Shown here: in pieces, positions 42,600 through 51,919 of the stretch
Numbering within the stretch: position 1 is the stretch's first letter
How the letters are laid out: every line of letters starts with the position of its first letter
Source: Selaginella moellendorffii
Lineage: Eukaryota; Streptophyta; Lycopodiopsida; Selaginellales; Selaginellaceae
NCBI RefSeq assembly: GCF_000143415.4
Contig: NW_003314282.1
Location: forward strand, 1,733,767-1,797,766
DNA: 64,000 nucleotides
Direction: 5' to 3'
Notes under the pieces: generated by a model
The model's database searches: none
What the model was told of the DNA's origin: nothing
The model's input: the letters and a program-made list of their open reading frames with translations, nothing else
Position numbers and translations under genes: made by a program

Positions 42600-43015
42600 T
42601 TGTCAGCTTTGCCGGGACCAAGTCTACTCCGATCCATGGAGGTAAGAACTTGGCGAGTTTTTCATCACAACTCGTGACCATCTCCACAGATCGACGATGT
42701 CATCGGCCAAGCTCAAGCTACCAAGTTGTTCCAGAGACCGACGTTTCCAGAGCAAGACGAAGCAGCTCAGTGTTAGAGTTCCGATCGTTCGAAAGCGTGG
42801 AGGAGCAATGCTTCGCATCATCAATCAACCAGCTTGTCTTCGACAGAAACAAACTCCGCTGTCAACTTGGCCATTCAGCAACAAGAGTTCAAGCAAAAAA
42901 GCGATCACAGCGGAGAGTATCAACGATCTTTAGCACCTACCTGCTATGTTGAAAGCGAGCGAGAGATTCGAGGAGTGAGTGGAAGCTTGTGTGTCTGAGA
43001 GTTGAAGGCTAATAT
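42600..43015. pseudogene. Composite GOS1 relic with an internal inversion
   Basis: 42605-42805 (+) resembles GOS1 exon 4, intron 4 and exon 5 in sense (GGGACCAAGTCTACTCCGA, TCGACGATGTCATCGGCC, AGCAGCTCAGTG). 42806-43012 (+) resembles the opposite strand of GOS1 exon 6 and its 3' flank, that is 48829-49065 on the plus strand (GAGCAATGCTTCGCATCATC, TTGGCCATTCAGCAA, GAGAGTATCAACG). So two pieces of the same gene were joined in opposite orientation. Frames are broken. Confidence 0.75.
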
Positions 43016-43056
43016 CCTGGAACTTCCACATTCACAATCCTCCCATCTTTCTAGTC

Positions 43057-43299
43057 AGATATTTTGACGAGCTGCGAAAACTACATGTACTATCGGAAAC
43101 TCAATCAGGAGGTCTGCCAAATTCCTGGTTTGACATTGAAATGCTCTTTACAGGGCTGAAAATTCGAGCAATGCCGCCAGGTGACATTTCACTGGGAGGC
43201 GTCGGAATCATCTGGAGACCGGGAGATGTTCTCTTCACAAAGGAAGTCTTGGACAAAGGAAAGGTGGTGGGAGGATATTATCTTCCCAAAGTACCCTAA
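43057..43299 (+). other. Orphan open frame, possible exon remnant
   Basis: 80 open codons without ATG, preceded by an acceptor-like CCCATCTTTCTAG. It includes LHVLSETQSGGLPNSWFDIE and LGGVGIIWRPGDVLFTKEVL, and ends YYLPKVP then TAA. Amino-acid composition looks protein-like, not random. No family recognised and no partner exon found; the next gene starts 43 bp later. Probably another displaced gene fragment. Confidence 0.35.
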
Positions 43300-43342
43300 A
43301 CAGTTCCTGTATTAGGATCTTTGCTCGTCCCCCACTGCGTCT

Positions 43343-44542
43343 ATGGATGACGAGTTGTTCTTCGACAGGGAGAGGGAGATGCAGGAGCTGCTGACGCTTT
43401 TGGAGGTGGGTGCCATGCCCAACATGATAGTACTCATCGGCCCCGCCAACTCAGGCAAGAGTGCCCTCCTGCATCGCCTCCAGAGTCTGTGGGAGGCTGA
43501 TCAACGCCTCAAGGCCACGATGCCCGTGTTCTATCTCGACATGAGGCTTGCAGACGTGCACACTCCCGCGCTGGCCGCAGCGAAGATTGGCAATCAGCTG
43601 CGCACCTGGCTTTCGTGGTTTTGGAAGCTGGGGACAGCCGCGGCTACGAGCCTGAAGATCACGTTCAAGGGTGTCAGTTCGGATGCAATGAGCCTCGCCA
43701 GTGTCCTCAAGAAGGAGCCACAGTCGGATCTGGCCTCGGTCATGGCCGCCTTCACAGGTTTGGCGTATGCCGACTGTAATATCAGGCCCGTGTTCATCAT
43801 TGACGACGTGGACAAGCTCAAGAGATGGGACGATAAAGATCTGGACGTTCTGCTGCAGGGTTTTGTCGCCATGACCAAACAAGACCATCGAGCCGTGGTC
43901 ATCATGTCTACTTCGGACGACTTCTTCCGGCAGTGGTTTCAGGGGCACGTCCATTCGTCACAGTGGACTCCGCTGGGCGTTGGCCACTTCAGCAAGGAGC
44001 ATGCGAGGCAGCTCTACTGCAGGCTACTCAGGGAGCGCGAGGTCCAGCAACCAGATGTCACTGATGAGGAGTGGGAGAGGATCTATGCAGTTTGCGGTGG
44101 CAGCCCGCTTGATCTAGCGAACCTCGTCACGGGCGTCTTCAAGCGCAGGAAGCAGATGGAAGCGGTTCTAGACGGCATGGTAGACGCGGCAAAGACTAGC
44201 GTGGAGACCGGGGCGCAGGCTATCAAGGGAGAACTCGGCTGGGATGGGGCGAAGTTTAAGTCTGTGGCGCGCCTCATCCTGCAGAACAACGGGGCGGTTG
44301 GTATTAGGACTGTCTATCGCAAGGCATTCGGTGGTGACGTGAATGAGGCCCGAGCACAGCTTCAAGCAATGATCAAGGCCAATGTGATCCATGTCAGGTA
44401 TGCACCGGCCGACGTTTCCTACGATGACCTTCACAGGGGTAATGACAAGAGCAAGGACTTCGTCATGGCCATATCCCCTCCGCAGCTCGTCGCCATGAGG
44501 GTGTACCTGGAAGAGGAAGAGGAAGAAGAAGCATTGCCATGA
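43343..44542 (+). CDS. AAA/STAND-type P-loop ATPase (archaeal-ATPase-like)
   Basis: Single exon, 399 aa. Begins FDREREMQELLTLLE, the usual entry of archaeal-type AAA ATPases. Walker A GPANSGKSALL (about residue 34), Walker B VFIIDDVDKL (about 152), then VVIMSTSDDF, a sensor-like strand with STS. The C-terminal ~120 residues (about 255-380) look like helical plus winged-helix regions (VYRKAFGGDVNEARAQLQAM). The end is an acidic Glu run. Likely an ATP-dependent switch or signalling ATPase; partners unknown. No transit peptide. GC-rich, intron-less and flanked by relics and AT-rich DNA; retrogene or acquired origin is possible but not shown. Confidence 0.75.
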   Translation: MDDELFFDREREMQELLTLLEVGAMPNMIVLIGPANSGKSALLHRLQSLWEADQRLKATMPVFYLDMRLADVHTPALAAAKIGNQLRTWLSWFWKLGTAAATSLKITFKGVSSDAMSLASVLKKEPQSDLASVMAAFTGLAYADCNIRPVFIIDDVDKLKRWDDKDLDVLLQGFVAMTKQDHRAVVIMSTSDDFFRQWFQGHVHSSQWTPLGVGHFSKEHARQLYCRLLREREVQQPDVTDEEWERIYAVCGGSPLDLANLVTGVFKRRKQMEAVLDGMVDAAKTSVETGAQAIKGELGWDGAKFKSVARLILQNNGAVGIRTVYRKAFGGDVNEARAQLQAMIKANVIHVRYAPADVSYDDLHRGNDKSKDFVMAISPPQLVAMRVYLEEEEEEEALP

Positions 44543-45295
44543 AGGTGTCAATTCTCTAAAGGTTTCAATTCAGGTAAGCGTGTCATGAGGTGCACTCAAA
44601 CAGGAGCTGGAGCTCTAAAACGCTTGGGAGAGATGCACTCGCTAGCTAGGACCCAATGTCTTCTAAACGTAGGTTATAAAGTGATTGCTTACTAGTTTAC
44701 AGTTGATTTGTCATATAGCATTAAATGAAAAAGGACTTGCAATTCCCTAGATCTCAGATAGATAGAATTGCAATCTCTTGCTTTCCAACCAGCATATTTG
44801 TATATTATAAATCGTTTAACATGCATTTAATGAAAGCTTCTATGACAATGTTTATTTTAATAGATTAAGAGAGTAGAAAATCAAGCATAGGTAGAGAAGA
44901 CAGCATATGCTCAAGGGATCCACAAGTGAGTAGAAAATCAAGGGATAAAAAATTTAACTTGTTAGTCTATCAATTAACCATTTTGTCAAAAATGTCATGC
45001 AGCTGACAGCTATAAATTGAGATTCAAATATAATATGTCAGCTCAATATCACTGGTTTGGTAAATTGTAAATGGCGTGTTATTAAATTTATTATTATGAT
45101 TTATATCTATAATAAATGTTTTTTATATTAGTAGTTCATTATCTATTTCTAAATTCTATCATGTATCACTTGGAGTTTGATGTTTGTTGATTTACTGTGT
45201 TTTGCTATATCTTCTAATATATTAAATCTATTCCTTCTAGATAATGTAGCATCTTTTTTCATTAACACTTCTAGTAAGAGGCAAAATCCAACTTA
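44543..45295. other. AT-rich intergenic, no gene seen
   Basis: 3' flank of the ATPase gene passing into AT-rich DNA. Only short chance frames. Confidence 0.5.
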
Positions 45296-45505
45296 ATGAA
45301 CCAACACCTCCACCCAACTGGGGAAGGAGGACGAACAACAGGTATCGTTTTGATGGAGTGGATGTGTTGTGGGTGGTGATGGTTGATGAAGAGGACAATC
45401 TAGTGAGCTATAGTTTGAGTAGCAAGCACTGGAGAGTCCACTGCTCTAGTGGGCCTTTCAAAGTAGAGACGCATTCATGTGTTTTTGTAGATACTCAATA
45501 AAAAT
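45296..45505 (+). pseudogene. 3' fragment of the F-box gene
   Basis: Nearly identical to the last ~190 bp of the F-box gene (47318-47525): TTTTGATGGAGTGGATGTG, AGTTTGAGTAGCAAGC, GGGCCTTTCAAAGTAGAGAC, ending in a stop. A 9-bp deletion removes part of the acidic codons; no start. Confidence 0.85.
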
Positions 45506-45639
45506 TAAAGACTCGGAGCTTTTAGAGGGAAATAGTACTGATAGACGATTTGGAAAAACAAACTTCGTTATCTAGTAATGTTCCTTTCTTCGTATAATAA
45601 TTGTTCTTTGTTTCTAGTTTTAAGGCTCTGGAACTTTGC

Positions 45640-45945
45640 CAGAGGCTACCTTCAGGGCCAAACTTCATGTTTCGCTCAAAGACGTGCCAATGCCGAGAGA
45701 GAGCAGCGCCAGATCTGGAGGCGAGTGCGTGCCTGAGCCGGCCATGTTGTCTAGCTGGAGCTCTATGATTTTTACCCTGCATTATCCGCCTGGCTCTCAC
45801 TAGGTGTAATTGCAGGGTTTTCTTCAGAACTTCAGAGCTTCTCCAGAACGGGAATCTTTTCTCCTTGCGTTTGTGTCAAGAGAAGACTTAGAAGTGTTCT
45901 AAGTTTCTGGTGTATACCTGGAGGTCGAGCTCAAAATTAGCTTAT
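45640..45945. pseudogene. DENND6 exon-2 fragments in both orientations
   Basis: 45640-45765 (+) matches DENND6 exon 2 (CCAAACTTCATG, GCCAATGCCGAGAGAGAGCA, GATCTGGAGGC). 45860-45935 matches the reverse strand of the end of exon 2 and intron 2 (GTATACCTGGAGGTCGAGCTC, and AGAAGTGTTCTAAG in place of the intron end). Another locally copied, partly inverted fragment. Confidence 0.75.
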
Positions 45946-46244
45946 CCATACTATTATGAGATAGTTGCTGTTGATTGGCTCTATAGACAATTCCTAGTAA
46001 AGTTCAACAATGATTGATTATATCGAAGTTGACCTGTTTCAGGGAGCTGCATTGTTGAATTCGGGCTTGGCAAGCTTACAAGGTAGTTCTTTGTGTGAGG
46101 CAGAACAGGGAAGAGGCGCAAAGTAATTTATAAGCTTGCGAAACTAATAGTTGTATATATGATAATTAAGAATTTATTAATCTGAAGAAATCCATAAAGG
46201 TCAGTGTGCGAGTATATAAGATACGAGGCTATTAGGGCTAGACG

Positions 46245-47525
46245 ATGGCGCGTAAGCCACTAAGTAGGACTAAACTCGTCTGGAAGCATCCACCAAAGAG
46301 AAAGACTCCCAAAGCTTCGGAGCCGCCAGCGATCAATGCCCCGGGTAGAAAATCTTTTCTCCCGCCGGACGCACCGCGAAAGAGGGTCCAAAGTTGTGGG
46401 CAGGACAGTTGTAGTTCTCCGCAGGAGCAGCAGCGATCTCGCGTAGCGATTCCATACGATGAGGAGGAGAATCGAGAGCTAGGGCTTCTAGATAGGGACC
46501 TCGAAAGGCTAGTTTTGGAACGCATCCCTCTCGCCTCGCGCATGACAGCCCGGGCAGTGTCGCGCGCCTGGAATTCCAAGCTCTCCACTCGTCCCCCAGC
46601 CACGCTGGTGGTGCTCAACGCCTGGAACTCCCGCCAGCTCATCGCCTTTGACACGTGCCACGGTTTCTGGGCAGCGCTGCCCGACGCTTGCTCCCTGCCA
46701 GTGGGAGCCTCGCGCCTGCTTGGGGCAGCCGGTGACGTGGCGCTTGCCAAGTCCGAGTGCCCGGGCAGGGTGTTGGTGGGCAGCCCGCTGGGAGGTGGCT
46801 GGGCTGACGTGGTTTTACCGCCAATGTGGCTCTCCGACATGGCAGTAGCTCCCGTGCATTTCCTCACAAGGCGACCACACGATGCCTTCCAGGTCATCTC
46901 CATCCACGGCCACACAAGCTACGTAAGTCTCTACGACTCGAGCCGGCCAGGTCATTGGTCCACACGTAAACCAGCCCCGTGCATCCCCCGGTTCCAGGCA
47001 GCCAAGATTCCTTGCCATGACCGTGCCTACCACACCATTGCCGGTGACACCATCTATTACGAGGACCAAATAGATAGGGCCACCCTGTCCCAGTTCTTGT
47101 CCCGTATAGTTCGCTACTCTTTGCTTGACCAGTCAACGGCATGGACTGTGTCAAGGTGGCCCGATAACTGCACGGGCTCCGGCGGTGGAAAGATGGTCTA
47201 CTGTGGCGGTCATCTCTTTGTTATCGATGTTGGGACGAGAAGCGTTGAGTTGCAAGCTTTAGATACAATAGTGGTGTGGAGATTTGTATGGAAGAGTGGT
47301 GAATGGCTGGTGGAGTCCAACTGCCCGGTTGGGGCAAGGAGGACGTCGAGCAAGGGATATTGTTTTGATGGAGTGGATGTGTTGTGGGTGGTGATGGCTG
47401 ATGAAGAGGGTAGTGTAGAGAATCTAGTGAGCTATAGTTTGAGTAGCAAGCAGTGGAGAGTTCACTGCTCGAGTGGGCCTTTCAAAGTAGAGACAAGTTC
47501 ATGTGTTTTTGTGGATACACGATAG
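46245..47525 (+). CDS. F-box protein with beta-propeller-like C-terminal region
   Basis: Single exon, 426 aa. Residues 1-70 are basic and disordered (KPLSRTKLVWKHPPKRK). An F-box lies at about 78-112 (LLDRDLERLVLERIPLASRM, ARAVSRAWNSKL). The rest has F-box-associated or kelch-like strands (TLVVLNAWNSRQLIAFD, HLFVIDVGTRSVELQ, DGVDVLWVVMADEEG, KQWRVHCSSGP). By family an SCF E3 substrate adaptor binding SKP1 through the F-box. Target unknown. The 3' end is duplicated at 45296 and the 3' UTR is a tandem repeat. Confidence 0.8.
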   Translation: MARKPLSRTKLVWKHPPKRKTPKASEPPAINAPGRKSFLPPDAPRKRVQSCGQDSCSSPQEQQRSRVAIPYDEEENRELGLLDRDLERLVLERIPLASRMTARAVSRAWNSKLSTRPPATLVVLNAWNSRQLIAFDTCHGFWAALPDACSLPVGASRLLGAAGDVALAKSECPGRVLVGSPLGGGWADVVLPPMWLSDMAVAPVHFLTRRPHDAFQVISIHGHTSYVSLYDSSRPGHWSTRKPAPCIPRFQAAKIPCHDRAYHTIAGDTIYYEDQIDRATLSQFLSRIVRYSLLDQSTAWTVSRWPDNCTGSGGGKMVYCGGHLFVIDVGTRSVELQALDTIVVWRFVWKSGEWLVESNCPVGARRTSSKGYCFDGVDVLWVVMADEEGSVENLVSYSLSSKQWRVHCSSGPFKVETSSCVFVDTR

Positions 47526-47527
47526 GG

Positions 47528-47790
47528 TATCTACAAATCCCTGGAGAGAAATAGAAGCTTTAGTCTTTTACTTCTTTTCTGCTTCTCAAAACACGTTTTC
47601 AGCACTGGAGAAGTCAGAGGAAAAAAGACAAGCAAAAAAATGCAGTTTACCACAATAGAGTATTTACAAATCCCTGGAGAGAAGTACTTTTGATGGAAGA
47701 TCTAGTCTTTTTCTTCTTTCCTGCTTCTCAGAATACCTTTTCAGCACTGGAGAAGTCAGATAAAACAGAGAAAAAGGAAAAAGAAAAACT
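47528..47790 (+). repeat. Two tandem ~133-bp repeats in the F-box 3' flank
   Basis: TATCTACAAATCCCTGGAGA at 47528 recurs with one change (TATTTACAAATCCCTGGAGA) at 47661. Shared words CTTTCCTGCTTCTC/CTTTTCTGCTTCTC and CAGCACTGGAGAAGTCAGA follow in both. Confidence 0.85.
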
Positions 47791-47914
47791 ACGCTCGATC
47801 CCTCACTAATCTGATCCGCAAAGAGCACATAGCTGAAATTTTTATCTGCTAAAATAAGATCAATGGTTGCAATCTTTGAAAAGAGATTGTGATTCTAGAG
47901 TTCCAAACTTACTG

Positions 47915-48012
47915 TAGTAAGGATATTGTGGAGGAACAATGTTTTCGCATCATCAGCCAAGCAGACAATATTATGGAAACAAAACTCCAGTAAATCAGCA
48001 AAAAGTGAAAGC
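47915..48012 (+). pseudogene. Short relic of the GOS1 3' end (antisense orientation)
   Basis: GTGGAGGAACAATGTTTTCG, CATCAGCCA and CCAGTAAATCAGCAA match 48825-48940 on the plus strand with deletions. GOS1 itself is on the minus strand, so this carries its 3' flank and terminal codons in reverse. Confidence 0.65.
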
Positions 48013-48743
48013 AAAAAGTGCATAAACATCTTAATGTTTATTAATATTATTAGTGTGATATAATATTAATAATAAACCAGCAAACCAATGAAGCTTAAGC
48101 AAGCTCAATTATTTGATATGTTATATAGTGTTGTTTTATGCAACATAGTAAAACTAGCATTTTACTTTGTTATACAATATAATGCTATATGTTTTTTAAT
48201 ACCATATAATGTTGGAATTGCAACATAATTTTTGTAACATAATAAACTTAAACATTCTTATTTTTGGTTTGCTTAAGATTGTAGCGAATATATCTAAAAT
48301 ATGCTTAAATATTCTAAGATATTCTTAGTGTAGATCCTTCTTCCATCCATAGATTCCTCATGGACATTGAGTCCAGTTTTTGTTTTGTTTTGTTTTTTTT
48401 TTTTGAAAGAAGAGAATAATTAGAATGCAAAAGTAATATTAATACTAATGGTAATAAGTTTTCATAATGCATTTTATTATGAGAACTTGGACAACTTGTT
48501 ATGTTATTCAAACCAACAAATTGGAATATTATTATTGTGTTGCTTAGTGTTCTCCCAATCATCATGATTTTGGGTTGCAAATTGCAACAAAAAAATTATG
48601 TTACAATTGTGTTATAGTGATTACAACCATGGGAGAAAATCTTCAAGAAGATCCTCGCGCTACTAAATCCTCAGCAGGCACAAATCTTTCTCCTTTCCTC
48701 GTTCTTTCTCGAAATTTCGACCTTGTGCATGGAATAGGCTGCT
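48013..48743. other. AT-rich intergenic, no gene seen
   Basis: Stretches rich in ATAATA and TTATAT words with a T-run near 48391-48402. Short frames have no recognisable content. Confidence 0.5.
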
Positions 48744-48910
48744 TCATTGAGGAGTAACGAGTGAGCTGGTATTCTCTCCGGAGTGAAAAGGTCTGCCTAT
48801 AATCGTGGAATTTTGAGCACGCAAATTGTAGAGGAACAATGCTTTCGCATTATCAGCCAGGAGCTTGCCTTGGAAACTTATATAGACAAAAGCATTGAAA
48901 AAAACTCCTG

Positions 48911-49907
48911 TCACTTGGCCATCCAGTAAATCAGCAAGAAGAGAAGGCAAAATGCGATCACGGCCGAGAGTATCAACGTATCTCTGGAACGCTTTCTCTT
49001 GATAGCACCTGTGGTGAAAGAGAGCGATCGAGAGAGTCAAGGAGTGATCGAAAGCTTGTGTTTCGGGCTTACCAAGAAGGCTTCGAACGATCGGAAATCT
49101 ATCACTGAGCTGCTTCATCTTGCCCTGGATCTCGAGAAACGTCGACCTCTGGAACGAGAGAGCGGCCTTGGTCGCTTGAGCTTGGCCGATGACATCGTCG
49201 ATCTGTGGAGATGGTCACGAGTTGTCACGTTAAAGTCGGCAAGTTCTTACCTGGGAGATGCTTCCGTGGATAGCAGCACGCTCTCGGAGTAGACTTGGCC
49301 CCGGCGAAACATTCCCAGAGGCCTGCAATGATTTTTCCTATCACAAAAATGTTCTATCAAGCTTTTGATCGAAAGGAACCTTGAATTCACTGATCTCGCT
49401 CCGGACCGATGACAAGAGATCGGCATGCTCTCGCATGGAGTTGATATTCCCTCTTGTTCTTCGGAATTCCTGAAAGCTTTCCTAGTCTGATCGAGGACAA
49501 AGAACAAAATCCAAAGAACCTGGGTGAGCTCGTGGAGAATATCGCGATGCCGCGCGAGCTTCTGGCTGATCGAAGCCGTCGACGTCGCCGACGCGACGCA
49601 GCGGCTCATTGCATCGTTGAGATCCAGGAGCTTCTCCAGCAGCGACTCGATTTCCATCTCCATGGAATTGTAGGCCACATCGCCGGCCCCGGCGCCATGC
49701 CCGTCTGTGGTGGAGGGAGAATCCACATACCCTACCAAGCTACACTGAGTCTGGCAAGAGATCCTAGATCGCAAGAGGGAAATTCTTACCTCCGTGCGCC
49801 AGCATTCCTCCCAGCTTGGCGTAGGACGAGAGCTTGACATCGAGGTCGCCTTCGATCTTGCGAGCTTCGCGCCTCAGCTCCTCCCATCTCACATCGCCTT
49901 CTTCCAT
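48911..49907 (-). CDS. GOS1: Golgi SNARE GOS1/GOS28 (Qb-SNARE)
   Basis: Six exons: 49907..49790, 49731..49520, 49469..49380, 49322..49251, 49202..49073, 49008..48911; 239 aa, all phases closing. N-terminal WEELRREARKIEGDLDVKLS, central helices (MEIESLLEKLLDLNDAMSRC, LARHRDILHELTQEFRRTRG), SNARE core (IDDVIGQAQATKAALSFQRS, LSDRFPIVRSLLGAIKRKRS) and a C-terminal anchor (LILSAVIAFCLLFLLIYWMA). This is the length and layout of GOS28. Role: Qb-SNARE for retrograde and intra-Golgi vesicle fusion. Divergent from RRP9 by 105 bp. Pieces of it were copied to 42600 and 47915. Confidence 0.93.
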
Positions 49908-50012
49908 CGCGAGAGATGGGAAAATTTCTAACCTAGAGGGATCGAACCCACATTCTTTGTGGGTATATTCGCGAGATGCTATTTTCTTTATTGTGGGTTT
50001 AGGGTTTAGGGC
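49908..50012. promoter_or_regulatory. Divergent promoter with double telo-box
   Basis: 105 bp between GOS1 (-) and RRP9 (+). GGGTTTAGGGTTTAGGG at 49995-50011 is a doubled telo-box immediately before the RRP9 ATG. Telo-boxes are known in promoters of plant ribosome and snoRNP genes, which fits RRP9. Confidence 0.6.
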
Positions 50013-51810
50013 ATGGGCAAGCGGCGGGCGGAGAGAAAGCCCGGCAAGAGCAGGGCCCCCAGCGGCGATGGTACCAGCGCCAGGAAGAAGAAGAAGCCGC
50101 AGCGATCGGTCGCGGAGGATGATTTCTTCGACGGCGCTAGCAGCGAGGAAGAGAATGCCGCGCGGGAGGAGGAGGTAGCCGACGATGGCGAGGATCTGGA
50201 GGAGACTGTGCACGAGAAGAAGGTACGCCTTGCCAAGGCCTATCTTGAGAAGCTCAAGGCCAAGGCGGCCGAGGAGGAGGAGGATCAAGGCGATGAGGAG
50301 GTTGGGGAGGATGAAAGACAGGGGAGGAGGGACTCGGTTGTTGCGGATTTGCTGCGCCAGGAGCAGCTAGAGGAGAGTGGGAAAATCCAGAGGAAGATCG
50401 CTTCCAGGTAAAGAGAACAAGCTTTCTTCTCTCGTCCCAGGAACGACTTATAACTGTGGTCTTAGATTGTTGCTGCCAGAGGTTCCAAGCGAAGGAAACT
50501 TGTTGATCCGGAAGCACAGGCTCTCAGTCACGGCTCTAGCTCTTACCGAAGACGAAAAGTGGGGATTTTCTGGCTCCAAAGATGGACTTCTGCTGCAATG
50601 GGACGTCGAGACTGGCAAGTGTTTTCGCTACGAGCGACCAAAACCTGAGAAATCAGCGGAAGCTGGCAAGAAGCCCAGCAGCAGCCGAATCCTTGCGCTC
50701 GCGGTAGATTCCAGCGGAAGATATCTCGCCAGCGGAGGACCCGATAGATCAGTGCACTTGTGGGACGTGAGAACTCAAGCACACATACAGGTGGGTGATT
50801 CTTTTGACGCTTGATTTTAAAATCCTGATTGGTACTATAGGCGTTTCCAGGACACAGGGGTGCTATCACTTCCTTAGCATTTAGACAAGGAACGACACAA
50901 CTCTTCTCCGGCTCCTCTGATCGGACTTTAAAGCTCTGGAGTGCCGAGGACAGATCGTACATGGACACTCTTTTTGGTCACCAATCCGAGCTTGTGTCCG
51001 TCGACTGCTTAAGGCAAGAACGTGTTCTTTCGGCTGGACGGGACCGGACTCTCAGGCTTTGGAAGGTATGTCGCTGGCTGCTTTGAGTTTTCGTACTTAA
51101 TTTTTCTTACAGTTCATTTCGTGGCACAGGTTCCTGAAGAAACGCAGCTCGTCTTTAGAGGCTATACGGCATCGATCGAGTCGTGCTGCTGTATAACAAA
51201 CGGAGAGTTTTTGTCTGGTGCTGACGATGGCTCCGTCGCGCTCTGGAGTGCATTGAGGAAGAAGCCCGTGTATATAGCCAAAAGTGCGCATGGGCCAAAG
51301 GTGGAAGAACACAGGAACGGTGATACTCCTTGGATCTCTCTTTTCACTGTGAAAGTTCTAACTTTCGACTGTTCCAGGTGAGACATCGCTACCAGCGTCG
51401 TGTGGAGCAATTGAGGCATGGGTCGGGGCAGTGGCTACTTGCCGAGGTAGCGATCTAGTAGCAAGTGGAGCTGGAGACGGCAAAATCCAACTTTGGTCAG
51501 TAGAAGATGGGAATAAAAGTCTCAAGCCTCTTCATACTCTACCAGCCGTAAGTTTCTTAATCCTTTTCGCCTCTCACGACGATCGATCAACCCTCTTTCA
51601 ACCTTCGCAGAAAGGATTTGTTAACGCGCTAGCGTTTGCTCGTAGCGGGCGCTTCCTACTAGCAGGAGTTGGCCAAGTAAGTCTCTATTCATCCATTGAT
51701 TTACTCAAACACAAAGTACTGTACAGGAACCTCGCCTGGGAAGATGGGCTCGAAACTCTCAGGCCAAGAACGGCGTTCTAGTTCACAAGCTAGAGCTAGC
51801 ATCATTGTAG
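50013..51810 (+). CDS. RRP9: U3 snoRNP WD40 protein RRP9/U3-55K
   Basis: Seven exons: 50013..50407, 50466..50790, 50841..51065, 51130..51319, 51378..51547, 51611..51676, 51727..51810; 484 aa, phases closing. Basic then acidic N-terminus (KKKKPQRSVAEDDFFDGASS), conserved KKVRLAKAYLEKLK, then WD40 repeats (ALTEDEKWGFSGSKDGLLLQ, GRYLASGGPDRSVHLWDVRT, QLFSGSSDRTLKLWSAEDRS, RVLSAGRDRTLRLWK, FLSGADDGSVALWS, VASGAGDGKIQLWS). It ends in EPRLGRW, a typical U3-55K tail. Role: binds the B/C motif of U3 snoRNA and acts in 18S pre-rRNA processing in the nucleolus. Confidence 0.94.
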
Positions 51811-51919
51811 AGGTACTGTACTCGACTCGGCTCAAAATACACTGAAGTTTTGGACAAGTGAGGTGGTGGCATTAACACAGAGTGAAGAAGAGAAGTGAAA
51901 GGAAGAACAGAGCTTACTT

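Noticed and set aside
42697-42933. 78-codon plus frame
   Set aside because: Runs across the inverted join of the GOS1 relic, so cannot be a real protein.
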